Source: Fodinicola acaciae (GTDB lineage: Bacteria > Actinomycetota > Actinomycetes > Mycobacteriales > HKI-0501). Taken from it: 64,000 nt of DNA. Positions 25,154 to 34,529 of the stretch are shown one piece after another. Position 1 is the first letter of the stretch, and every line of letters starts with the position of its first letter. The stretch spans positions 682,001 to 746,000 of the forward strand of contig NZ_WOTN01000002.1 in NCBI RefSeq assembly GCF_010993745.1, read 5' to 3'. The notes under the pieces are model-generated. The model ran no database searches. It was not told the origin of the DNA and was given only the letters and a program-made list of their open reading frames with translations. Both the position numbers and the translations under genes were made by a program.

Positions 25154-26085
25154 TGCGCGCGATCGTGATGCGCGAGCCGGGTGGACCGGAGGTGCTGCGG
25201 CCGGCGGAGGTGCCGACTCCGACGCCGGGTGACGGGGAGGTGCTCGTACGCACCGAGGCGATCGGCGCGACGTATTCCGAAACGCTTCTCCGCAACGGCA
25301 CTTTTCCGTTCGCCGGCACGGTGTTCGGCCTTGAGGCTGCCGGCACCGTGACGGCCGGCGCCGAGGAATGGATCGGCCGCCGCGTCGTCGTCATGGACCC
25401 GAGCGGTGGCGCGTACGCCGAATTCATGGCCACCAGAACGGAGTTCGCGTCGATCGTGCCGGCCGGACTGTCCACAGTGGACGCGCTCGCCGTGCACGGC
25501 ATGGGGGCCACCGCGCTGGCGCTCGTCGACGAAGCCGAGCTGACCGGCGGCGAGACCGTACTCGTCGAGTCGGCGGCCGGCGCCGCCGGCGGCTATCTGA
25601 TCCAGCTGGCGCGTCAGCGCGGAGCGGGTCGGATCATCGGCGTGGTCGGCGGCGAGGCCAAGGCGGAGATCGCGGTCCGGCGCGGCTGCGACGAGACCGT
25701 CGACCACCGCGAGGACGGGTGGCAGTCGCGGCTGTCCGGCCTCGACGTGGTCTTCGAGTGCATCGGCGGCGAGTCGGCTCGGCTGCTGCTCGGCGCGATG
25801 ACCCCGGGCACCGGCCGGATGCTGGAGTTTGGCCAGCTCAGCGGTTCGTGGCCGGCCATCGCGCGGGAGGACCTGGACGCGCGCGGACTCCGCCTGATCG
25901 ACTGCGCCCGGCGTGCCGGCTGGTTCGATCGCGTGCTCGCGGCACGTACGCCGGTGCTGGAGCTCGCGGCCTCCGGCGCGCTCACGCCGATCGTCGACCG
26001 TACGCTGCCACTCGCCGAGGCCGCGGCGGCGCACCAGCTCCTGGACACCCACCGGGCCGCCGGCAAGATCATCCTCACCCCATGA
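25153..26085 (+). CDS. zinc-independent quinone oxidoreductase (MDR family), copy 2
   Basis: A 310-residue paralogue of the preceding protein; the two share REPGGPEVLRP/V, LVRTEAIG, TGGETVLVESAAG and WQSRLSGLDVVFECIGGES almost word for word, so they arose by tandem duplication. Differences cluster in the substrate half (YSETLLRNGTFPF against YYETMLRSGGFPF). The start is ATG 25153 in TGATG with copy 1; GTG 25150 is also possible. The two may form a heterodimer or act on different quinones. Confidence 0.85.
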   Translation: MRAIVMREPGGPEVLRPAEVPTPTPGDGEVLVRTEAIGATYSETLLRNGTFPFAGTVFGLEAAGTVTAGAEEWIGRRVVVMDPSGGAYAEFMATRTEFASIVPAGLSTVDALAVHGMGATALALVDEAELTGGETVLVESAAGAAGGYLIQLARQRGAGRIIGVVGGEAKAEIAVRRGCDETVDHREDGWQSRLSGLDVVFECIGGESARLLLGAMTPGTGRMLEFGQLSGSWPAIAREDLDARGLRLIDCARRAGWFDRVLAARTPVLELAASGALTPIVDRTLPLAEAAAAHQLLDTHRAAGKIILTP

Positions 26086-26210
26086 CCGTTTTAGCGCTCA
26101 TCAGGTCGCCGCCGACCGGCAAAACGTCACCCTCGCGGCGGTTTGGCCGATGGCAGTACGCGCGTCACGGGAAGGGTGAGGGAAGCGACGGGCCGGGCAT
26201 GGCGGCCTGA

Positions 26211-27772
<1,562 letters not shown>

Positions 27773-27782
27773 TGTCGGGGCA

Positions 27783-28997
27783 CTAGCAGAGCAGCAGGGC
27801 GGCGTCCCAGTCGGTCGCCGGCGCCTGGCCGTACGCGTGCAGGGCCAGCGCGATGCCGGCCGCACCCTCCAGGAAGCCCGGCCGGTCGGCGGGCCGCGTC
27901 ATCCCCGGATACCCATAGCGGAAGCCGAAAACCGTGTCCGGGTCGAAGCCGTCGATGATCCGTTGGGCGAGCGGCTCCGGCTCGCCCACCCCGGTGCGCA
28001 AGGTCAGCTGCAGCAGCCCGGACCAGCCGTGGCACAGCGCGAAGTCATGGACCCGCGCCGGGTCGGTGCTGGCGAGCGCGCCGAGCATCGCCGCCTCCGC
28101 GTCGGCGGCCAGCCGCGGCTCGCCGGCCGCGGCGGCGGCGAACTGCAGGATGCGGGCCAGGCCGGCCGAGCCGTAGCACCACATGTCCCGGCCGCGCCGT
28201 CGGACCTGGCCCGGCCGCTCGACGACCGCCGGCCAGTACGGTCCCGCGGTGTCCTCGCGCCTGACCGAGTCGAGGATCGCGACGAGCGCACCCATCGCCT
28301 CCTGGTGCGCGTCGACGCGTACGCCGGCCAGCCAGGCGAGCGACAGCAGGCCGAGCGGACCGCCGACACCGTGCGCCACCCCGAGGTTGAGATGTCCGCC
28401 GGGGCTGTCGACGCCGCGCAGGTGGCCGTGGCCGACCCACCACGGCGTACGCTCGCCGGCCGGCGCCAACGCGATCGCGACCAGGCTCGTCAGCACCTCA
28501 CGCAGTGCCTCGTGCCGGCCCCGCGCCAACAGATAGCGACCGACTCCGGTCGGGCCGCTGACCAGGTCGTACGACGACCAGGAGAGCCGGTCGCGGACGG
28601 CGTGCGCCTGCTGGACCGCCGACTGCGCGATCACCTCGTCCAGACGCGCCAGCAGTGCCGGCTCGGCGCGGCCCCGGTGGGCCAGGTGGATCGCGAAAGC
28701 CAGTGCGATCACGCCGTCGTAGAGCTGGCCCGGCGGCGCGGCCGGCGGTTCGGCCAGGCTGGCCGCGAGATAGGCGTCGAGCTGTCGCCGATATGCCCGA
28801 TCGGTCGCGGCGAGCTCGGCGAACAGCAGTGCGACACCGGGAAAGGCATCGGACAGGCCGAGCGGTGTCCAGATCCGGTGCGGTCCGTCGAGCGTGTTCA
28901 CCGCGTCGTCGCTGGCGATCTCGGCGACCCGCGCCGGATCCGCCAGCCGCCGTGCGATCTCAGTGACCACATCGGCGGCGCGATCCCCGGTGGTCAC
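27783..28997 (-). CDS. lanC: lanthipeptide cyclase LanC
   Basis: A 404-residue LanC-type cyclase. The zinc ligands are C274 (WCYGSAG), C322 and H323 (CHGWSG); H209 lies in GVAHGVGG, another conserved LanC motif. LanC adds Cys thiols to dehydrated Ser/Thr residues to form lanthionine rings. Start is GTG 28997, overlapping the lanB stop by 4 nt (GTGA); an open frame further upstream is a shadow of lanB. It is the last gene of the cluster. It ends 10 nt from the convergent 2H-phosphoesterase gene. Confidence 0.93.
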   Translation of the reverse strand: MTTGDRAADVVTEIARRLADPARVAEIASDDAVNTLDGPHRIWTPLGLSDAFPGVALLFAELAATDRAYRRQLDAYLAASLAEPPAAPPGQLYDGVIALAFAIHLAHRGRAEPALLARLDEVIAQSAVQQAHAVRDRLSWSSYDLVSGPTGVGRYLLARGRHEALREVLTSLVAIALAPAGERTPWWVGHGHLRGVDSPGGHLNLGVAHGVGGPLGLLSLAWLAGVRVDAHQEAMGALVAILDSVRREDTAGPYWPAVVERPGQVRRRGRDMWCYGSAGLARILQFAAAAAGEPRLAADAEAAMLGALASTDPARVHDFALCHGWSGLLQLTLRTGVGEPEPLAQRIIDGFDPDTVFGFRYGYPGMTRPADRPGFLEGAAGIALALHAYGQAPATDWDAALLLC

Positions 28998-31960
28998 CGT
29001 TGGTGCGCCGCGCGATCCAGGTGCGCCTGGACGACGCCGCGCGCGATGGCGTAGGCCCGCTGCTCGGTCTCCGGGTCGATGCCGGCCAACCGGTTGTGGT
29101 GCATGTGAAGCAGACCCGAGACCGCGGTGCGTGCGTCCCGCGCCGGCAGCGATCCGATGGCCTGGCCGTACGCCTCGATGGCCGGGCCGCGGCGCGACCA
29201 GATCTCGGCCAGCCCGGGCAGCAGCTCGTCGCCGTCGATCAGGTTGGCCTGCCGGTGCGCACGTACGGCCGCGTGCCGCGCCGGGTCTTTCTCGTACGCT
29301 CGCACGAGCCACTCTCGCCATCCCGGGCCGCGCAGCCGCCGCGTCAGGTCGATGACATTCGCGGCGGCCAGCAGTTCGATCGGCAGCTCGTCCCGGGTGG
29401 GCAGCGCGAGCTGGGCCAACGCGGCGACGGAGTCGGCGTGGAACGCGCGTTCGGCGGCCTCGATCGCGGCCGGACCGCCATAGCGCATGATCTCCGGCCG
29501 ATAAGTGTCGACGACCAGGTCACCGAGCAGACCGGTGTCGACGAGGCCGGCGGCCCAGTCGTGCACGTCGGCCAGCCGGCCGCGGTGCAGGCGTAACCGC
29601 AGGTGCGGCGCGCTGTCCCAATAGCGCAGGAAAAACCACTGGCCGGTGTGCCGGGCGAGCAACTCCGGCAGCCGGACCAGGATCTCCGGCTGGCGATCGC
29701 GCGCGGCGTAGAGCTTCAGCGACAGCCACTCGCCGCCTGGCAGATGCACGGAACGGGTGGCGTGTCGCAGCGGTGGCGTGCGGACCGGCGCGGGATCGCG
29801 GTGCAGCAGCGGCACGACGATCTCGGCCGCGTGACCGTCGGCCCAACCGGTGCCGGGCCGTCCACCCGCCGGTTCCTCCTGGACGACCAGCCCTTCCGGC
29901 GCACGCAGCTCGGCGCGCAGGATGCGCAGGTCGGTGTCGCGGCGCAGGTCCAGCCGTACGCGCCGGTCGCCGACACAGGCCAGCACGACCGCCGGCACCG
30001 CCCAGTCGGCCCGCCACTGCCGCAGAACGTCTTTCCACGCAGCGGCATCCAGCCGCTGGTCGGACAGCCGGTGATCCGGTCGCCAGGTCGCCGACGACAG
30101 GATGACCCGGCCGACCCGTACGCGCGGCAGATACGGCAGCCGGGAGGCCGATCCCCAGTCCCAGAGCCGATAACGCGGGCTGCGGCTCTCTCCGATCTCG
30201 ATCAGCAGCCGGACCGCGTTGGTCAGCGTGAGCGCGGGATACAGCGAGTTCAGTGCCAGCGGCACGACTTCCCGGCCGTCGCGGCCGGACACGACGAAGA
30301 GCCGGTCCCGGTCGGCGCCCACGAGCAGGTCGTCCAGCGCCAGCACGGCCGGATCGCCGCGGTCGGCGAAGACACCGGTGCGGATCGTCATGTCGACGAC
30401 CTGTGGCACTCGTACGACGTTGACGTTGCGCGCGTGGACCGGCGCCGCCACGACCTGGACCGCCTGGTGCTCGCCGGCCACCGCCTGGGCGAGCGCACCG
30501 ACGGCTGGAGCCAGGCCGGGCTCCAGCGACAGGAACCGGCCGAACAACGCGCCGGGCCGGTTGCGGTGCGCGTTTGGCGAGCCGACCAGCAGGAAGTCGC
30601 CAGCGGCCAGCCGGTCGGTGGAGTCGGCGAGCAGCTGGAAGCAGGCCTCCAGATAGCGGGGCCGGCCGTCGTCGGTGGCGAGCCGGCCGACGATCTCGTC
30701 GGTGAGCACGATCTCGCGCGTACGTTGCGCGGCCGCGCGCTGCGCAAGCTCCAGCAGGACGTCGTCGCGCTCGCCGGGGACGGCCGGCGGGACTTCACGG
30801 GTGCCGGGTGGCATCGCATAGCCGGCCGGCGGGCCGAGGCCGATCTGCGGGTCGAGCAGCTCGGCGACCGGCACCAGCGTGCGGCTGCCATAGCGGTCCA
30901 GGAACTCCGCTCGATAGCCGGCGAGGTGATCCGACCGGGTCGCCAGCGTCGCCGCTGTGGACACCGCCTGCTCCAGCTCGCTGGCGACCGCTCGCGGCAG
31001 CACGATGTCGGCGTCGACGCGCAGGTCGACCTGGACGGGATGGTCGGTCTCGCTCAGCTTGCGCATCGCGGTGGTCGCACGGCGCAGAGCCTCGGTGCCG
31101 CCGCCGTACGGAGTTTCGGCATACTGGCGGAGAAGATCGCGGACCCGCGCCAGCGTGGCGCGGTCTGGATGATCGCCGAGACGGTCGAGCAGGTGGCCGA
31201 GCGGATCGCCGGTCGCCGGGTCGGGCCGCAGGTCGGTGAGCAGCACGTCCTGCTCGACCAACCCGCTCAGCAGGCCGGTCACTGCTTCCCCGGTCACGTC
31301 CGGGAATTCCTTGCGCAGAGCCGAAACCAGGTCGCGGTGGCGGATCGGCGCTGTCGCCGCGGCGACAGCGACCCGGACCGCGCGGGTGTGCCGCACGGAC
31401 CGCTCGCGGCCGTCGGCACCCCAGCTCGCGTCGTCCTTGCGGACGTACGGCACCACCAGCCGGTCGCCGCGCGCGAAAGCGAGGTCGTTGCGTACCAGCG
31501 ACAACCCGCCGATCACCGCCGGGTGGCGCTCGTATCGGTGGACCAGCTCGTCGAGCCATTCGCCGTCGGGGAACACCTGGCGGCGGTGCGCCGATCCGAA
31601 CGAGGTCTTGGGCTCGGCGTCGAAACGTGCCGCCGTCACTCCGGCCAGCAGGCCGAACGGCGTCGGCCGTACGGCCATCCTGGACAGATAGCGCGTCACC
31701 GAAGTTGTCGCCCGGCGCAAACGTTTGGGTGTCAGCCGGTCTCCGGCCGCCACTTTCTCCAACAGCGTGTCCAGTGCCGCGCTGGACACCGCGACCACCT
31801 CGCGCAGGACCGGATCCGCCGCCACCTCGGCCAGAAACGCCGCCATCGCGCCGGCGTCGTCGAGGTCGGCGGGAGGTGCCGGCAACCTGGCCGTACGTCC
31901 CGCGGCTGTCAGCCTGATCAGCGCGAAATCGGCCGCCTGAAAGAAAACATCGCCCACCAT
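28994..31960 (-). CDS. lanB: class I lanthipeptide dehydratase LanB (full length)
   Basis: A 988-residue dehydratase. The large N-terminal part (about 1-690) is the glutamylation domain that uses Glu-tRNA to activate Ser/Thr: RYLSRMAVRPTPFGLLAG and SPRYRLWDWGSASRLPYLPR are typical segments. The C-terminal part (about 720-980) is the SpaB_C/thiopeptide-type elimination domain: WLSLKLYAARDRQPEILV, WFFLRYWDSAPHLRLRLH, DTYRPEIMRYGGPAAIEAAE. Both activities are therefore in one chain. ATG at 31960 has GAGAGG just upstream. It is divergent from the precursor gene and coupled to lanC. Confidence 0.95.
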   Translation of the reverse strand: MVGDVFFQAADFALIRLTAAGRTARLPAPPADLDDAGAMAAFLAEVAADPVLREVVAVSSAALDTLLEKVAAGDRLTPKRLRRATTSVTRYLSRMAVRPTPFGLLAGVTAARFDAEPKTSFGSAHRRQVFPDGEWLDELVHRYERHPAVIGGLSLVRNDLAFARGDRLVVPYVRKDDASWGADGRERSVRHTRAVRVAVAAATAPIRHRDLVSALRKEFPDVTGEAVTGLLSGLVEQDVLLTDLRPDPATGDPLGHLLDRLGDHPDRATLARVRDLLRQYAETPYGGGTEALRRATTAMRKLSETDHPVQVDLRVDADIVLPRAVASELEQAVSTAATLATRSDHLAGYRAEFLDRYGSRTLVPVAELLDPQIGLGPPAGYAMPPGTREVPPAVPGERDDVLLELAQRAAAQRTREIVLTDEIVGRLATDDGRPRYLEACFQLLADSTDRLAAGDFLLVGSPNAHRNRPGALFGRFLSLEPGLAPAVGALAQAVAGEHQAVQVVAAPVHARNVNVVRVPQVVDMTIRTGVFADRGDPAVLALDDLLVGADRDRLFVVSGRDGREVVPLALNSLYPALTLTNAVRLLIEIGESRSPRYRLWDWGSASRLPYLPRVRVGRVILSSATWRPDHRLSDQRLDAAAWKDVLRQWRADWAVPAVVLACVGDRRVRLDLRRDTDLRILRAELRAPEGLVVQEEPAGGRPGTGWADGHAAEIVVPLLHRDPAPVRTPPLRHATRSVHLPGGEWLSLKLYAARDRQPEILVRLPELLARHTGQWFFLRYWDSAPHLRLRLHRGRLADVHDWAAGLVDTGLLGDLVVDTYRPEIMRYGGPAAIEAAERAFHADSVAALAQLALPTRDELPIELLAAANVIDLTRRLRGPGWREWLVRAYEKDPARHAAVRAHRQANLIDGDELLPGLAEIWSRRGPAIEAYGQAIGSLPARDARTAVSGLLHMHHNRLAGIDPETEQRAYAIARGVVQAHLDRAAHQR

Positions 31961-31993
31961 GATCCTCTCGTCCGCCCCGCCAGTGAAGCATAG

Positions 31994-32003
31994 TTAGCGC
32001 TAA
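31994..32003. promoter_or_regulatory. TTAGCGCTAA palindrome upstream of lanB
   Basis: A perfect 10-bp palindrome 34 nt before the lanB start. On the minus strand it directly precedes TATGCT, a plausible -10 box. Palindromes centred on AGCGCT are typical of LacI-family operators, but no such regulator is in the window. Confidence 0.4.
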
Positions 32004-32011
32004 AATCAAAT

Positions 32012-32052
32012 GGTCGCGATCTTTGACAGCCGCGACCTCTGATGGGAATACT
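32012..32052 (+). promoter_or_regulatory. promoter and operator of the lanthipeptide precursor gene
   Basis: TTGACA (32023-32028) and AATACT (32047-32052) are spaced 18 nt apart, a good -35/-10 pair reading toward the precursor gene. The -35 box is framed by GGTCGCG (32012-32018) and CGCGACC (32031-32037), a perfect inverted repeat that would suit a repressor. A further hairpin CGACGGC-GGC-GCCGTCG follows at 32056-32072. Confidence 0.5.
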
Positions 32053-32150
32053 TGCCGACGGCGGCGCCGTCGTACATTCCATGACAACTCCTCAACCGAC
32101 TGACAACTGGCCTGTTCTTTCGGCCCGAATTGGAAGGAGTGACCTCCCGG

Positions 32151-32345
32151 ATGGATGACTTCAGCCTCGACGCGCGTGTCGACGGCACGGCGGGTTGGAA
32201 CAACTATCTCAGCGGTGGCTGGCAGGCGGCCGCGGTCGTCGGCCGGCCGGTGCCGCCACCGCGGACCACCGGTGGTCCGCCGTGTATCACCGAAATCGGC
32301 AGCTGCGACGTCACCAGTTGCAGCTGCACGTCGTTGGCGCATTAA
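32151..32345 (+). CDS. lanA: lanthipeptide precursor peptide LanA
   Basis: A 64-residue peptide, divergent from lanB-lanC. The leader contains DFSLD (3-7), a match to the F-N/D-L-D box that class I LanB enzymes recognise. The C-terminal half is rich in Ser, Thr and Cys: C45, C52, C57 and C59 with T39, T40, T47, S51, T55, S56, S58, T60 and S61 as possible dehydration sites, ending PCITEIGSCDVTSCSCTSLAH in outline. The stretch VGRPVPPPRTTGG (30-42) precedes the first Cys and holds the likely leader/core boundary. ATG at 32151 has AAGGAG 12 nt upstream; GTG 32139 would add four residues. A strong terminator follows. Confidence 0.88.
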   Translation: MDDFSLDARVDGTAGWNNYLSGGWQAAAVVGRPVPPPRTTGGPPCITEIGSCDVTSCSCTSLAH

Positions 32346-32364
32346 CACTCTGGCCCACTGACAG

Positions 32365-32398
32365 CACTGCCTGCCGGCACGGCCGGCAGGCAGTGTTT
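32365..32398 (+). terminator. terminator behind lanA
   Basis: CACTGCCTGCCGGC (32365-32378) and its exact complement (32382-32395) form a 14-bp stem with a 3-nt loop, followed by TTT. It begins 19 nt after the lanA stop and isolates the precursor gene from the next gene. Confidence 0.9.
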
Positions 32399-32430
32399 GG
32401 CGACCGCCGGAATGCGGTATTCATAAGGGC

Positions 32431-33399
32431 ATGACCCAGGTCGTCGAAAAGGCGCAGCGGCGCATCGAGCGGCTGCGGCGCGAGCATGGCTGGCTCGACC
32501 ATGTTTTCCGCGCGGCCGAGCGGTTTTCCGCCGCGAACGCCGGTCGGCTGGCCGGCGCCTGCACGTACTATGGCTTTCTGGCCATTTTCCCGTTGCTGTT
32601 GTTGGCGTTTTCGGTGCTCGGCTTCGTCTTCGCCGGTCACCCGGAGATCACCGCGCAGGTGTCCAGGACGCTCAGCCAGAACCTGCCGTTCATCAGCGTC
32701 GACGACATCGTGAAGGCGCGCGGCACCGCCGGGATCATCGGTCTGGTCGGGTTTTTCTTCGCCGGCCTCGGCTGGGTCGACTGCACGCGCGGCGCGATCC
32801 GGGCGATCTGGCAGCGGCCGCAGGAGCCCGGCAACCCGGTCGTACGCAAGCTCGCCGACGCCGGCATCCTGCTCGCGCTGGGGCTGGTGCTGGGCCTGTC
32901 GTTTCTGGTCTCGGCCGTGCTGTCCGGCGGCACGCACCTGCTGCTGCAGGCGCTCGGACAGGCCGACTCGACGGCCGGATCGATCGCTCTGCAGGCGGTC
33001 GGCATCGTGCTCGGCCTGGCCGTCAACGTGGTCTTCTTCATCGCGCTGCTGTCCGGCCTGCCGCAGCTGCGCATCCCGTTTCGCGTGGTGATCTGGCCGG
33101 CACTGCTGTCAGCCGCCGGTTTCACGCTGCTGCGTACGCTCGGCGTGCTCTACATTTCGCGTACCCAGGCCAATCCGGCCTACCAGGCGGTCGCCGTGTC
33201 GGTCGGCATCCTGCTTTTCCTGTTCTATCTCAACCAGTTGATGCTGTTCTGCTCAGCGCTGACCGCGACCGACGACCGTGCCAGCGCCACCGAGGTCGAT
33301 CCGTACGACGCTAAGACCGACGACGAGAAGACCGTCGTAACAACCAAAACAGACCACCAGCAGCAGCCACCGTCACCACTAGGAGCGAGCCCGCGATGA
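32431..33399 (+). CDS. YihY/BrkB-family inner-membrane protein
   Basis: A 322-residue membrane protein of the YihY (virulence factor BrkB) family with six hydrophobic helices. RFSAANAGRLAGACTYYGFLAIFPLLLL is the diagnostic first helix, and GFFFAGLGWVDCTRGAIRAIW follows. The role is not established; in actinobacteria it is also called YhjD-like. Residues after 280 form a polar, acidic, probably disordered tail (TDDRASATEVDPYDAKTDD). Start ATG 32431 is preceded by TATTCA 7 nt upstream and looks leaderless. The last 89 nt overlap the 3' end of the convergent dac gene. Confidence 0.85.
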   Translation: MTQVVEKAQRRIERLRREHGWLDHVFRAAERFSAANAGRLAGACTYYGFLAIFPLLLLAFSVLGFVFAGHPEITAQVSRTLSQNLPFISVDDIVKARGTAGIIGLVGFFFAGLGWVDCTRGAIRAIWQRPQEPGNPVVRKLADAGILLALGLVLGLSFLVSAVLSGGTHLLLQALGQADSTAGSIALQAVGIVLGLAVNVVFFIALLSGLPQLRIPFRVVIWPALLSAAGFTLLRTLGVLYISRTQANPAYQAVAVSVGILLFLFYLNQLMLFCSALTATDDRASATEVDPYDAKTDDEKTVVTTKTDHQQQPPSPLGASPR

Positions 33400-34528
33400 G
33401 CGCCGGCAGCGAGCCGGACGGTTGCTCGGCCAGCTGACGAGCGGCCCGGTGGTCGGCCGGCGTGGACGGTGTCGCGCTCGCCCGCGTGACCAGCGTGCCG
33501 ACGCCTTTCGAGCTCTGGTGCGCGAAACCCCAGTCGAGCAGCCGCGCTCCCTGCTGCCACATCGGCACCGGCCGCTGCTCGCCGTTCATCAGCGTGACGA
33601 CCAGCCGGTGGCCGCCGCGCTCGGCGACGCCGACGAAGGTGTGCCTGGCGACATCGGTGTAGCCGGTCTTGCCGCCGAGCGCGCCGTGGTAGTTACGCAG
33701 CAGCTTGTTGTCGTTCTGGATCTGGTAGCCGGGATAGCTCTTCGGCTTGCCGTGCTCGGTGACCACCTCGGTCGGGATCTGCGCCGTGCGGGTGGCGGTC
33801 AGCGCGCGGAAGTCGGCTCGGTCGAAGTCGGCGCGGGCGATCAGCGCCAGGTCGTACGCCGAGCTGAACTGGCCGGCGGCGTCCAGGCCGTGCGGTGTGC
33901 GCGCGGTCGTGTCCAGCGCGCCGAGCTGGTGTGCGTACGCGTTCATGTCGGACAGCGTCGCCGGCACGCCACCGGGGCCGCCGGCCAGCCGCGCGAGCAT
34001 CATCGCGGCGTCGTTGCCGGAGACCAGCAACAGACCGAGCAACACCGTCTGCAGCCGGTATTTCCCGCCGGTGACCAGGCCGGCCGCGCTGCTGCCCGGC
34101 TCGATGTCGGTGTCCTGCGCGGTGGCGGTGACCATCTGCAGCGGATCGCCGAGCTTCGGCAGGACCGTACCGATGGTCAGCAGTTTGATGCAGCTCGCCG
34201 GCGGATGGCGCTCGTGCGGACCGCAGGCGGCGAGTACGACGCCGGTGTCGAGGTCGGCGACGACCCACGAGGTGGCCGAGAGGCCGGCCGGCAGCGCGCC
34301 GCCGTCCGGCGGCATGACCAGACCGGCGGACCCGAGCTGGTCGCCGCCGACCGTCGAGGGCGCGCGCGGCGGTGGCACCGGAGCCGGGGGATGCTTGGCG
34401 ATCGGCGGGCTGGCCTTGGCGACCGGGCACGGCACCGGTGGCGGGGTCTCGGCCTGGGCCGCTGGTGGCACGGAGAGAGCGGCCAGCACGACCGCGATCA
34501 GGAAGGTGACGGCTCCGTACGCTCGCAT
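33311..34528 (-). CDS. D-alanyl-D-alanine carboxypeptidase, C-terminal membrane anchor
   Basis: A 405-residue family S11 penicillin-binding protein that trims the terminal D-Ala from peptidoglycan stems outside the membrane. It has a signal peptide (1-26), a Pro-rich stretch (29-60), SCIK (112-115, nucleophile S112), SGN (170-172) and KTG (287-289). The C-terminus is a membrane helix (LIAGSLLVVTVAAAGGLFWLL) with a basic tail RRSSRRRS, the usual anchor. ATG at 34528 is one base after the stop of the second dac gene. The final 89 nt are also coding for YihY on the other strand. Confidence 0.92.
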   Translation of the reverse strand: MRAYGAVTFLIAVVLAALSVPPAAQAETPPPVPCPVAKASPPIAKHPPAPVPPPRAPSTVGGDQLGSAGLVMPPDGGALPAGLSATSWVVADLDTGVVLAACGPHERHPPASCIKLLTIGTVLPKLGDPLQMVTATAQDTDIEPGSSAAGLVTGGKYRLQTVLLGLLLVSGNDAAMMLARLAGGPGGVPATLSDMNAYAHQLGALDTTARTPHGLDAAGQFSSAYDLALIARADFDRADFRALTATRTAQIPTEVVTEHGKPKSYPGYQIQNDNKLLRNYHGALGGKTGYTDVARHTFVGVAERGGHRLVVTLMNGEQRPVPMWQQGARLLDWGFAHQSSKGVGTLVTRASATPSTPADHRAARQLAEQPSGSLPALIAGSLLVVTVAAAGGLFWLLRRSSRRRS

Positions 34529-34529
34529 C

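Noticed and set aside
31918-32082. 54-codon minus-strand open frame upstream of lanB with a good ribosome site (GAGGAG 5 nt before ATG), possible second precursor
   Set aside because: Only two Cys, no leader motif, and its 3' part overlaps the start of lanB; kept as a possible upstream ORF but not supported as a gene.
27783-33399. YihY-like membrane protein as lanthipeptide exporter or immunity protein
   Set aside because: It is separated by a strong terminator, belongs to a widespread housekeeping family, and is convergent with cell-wall genes.
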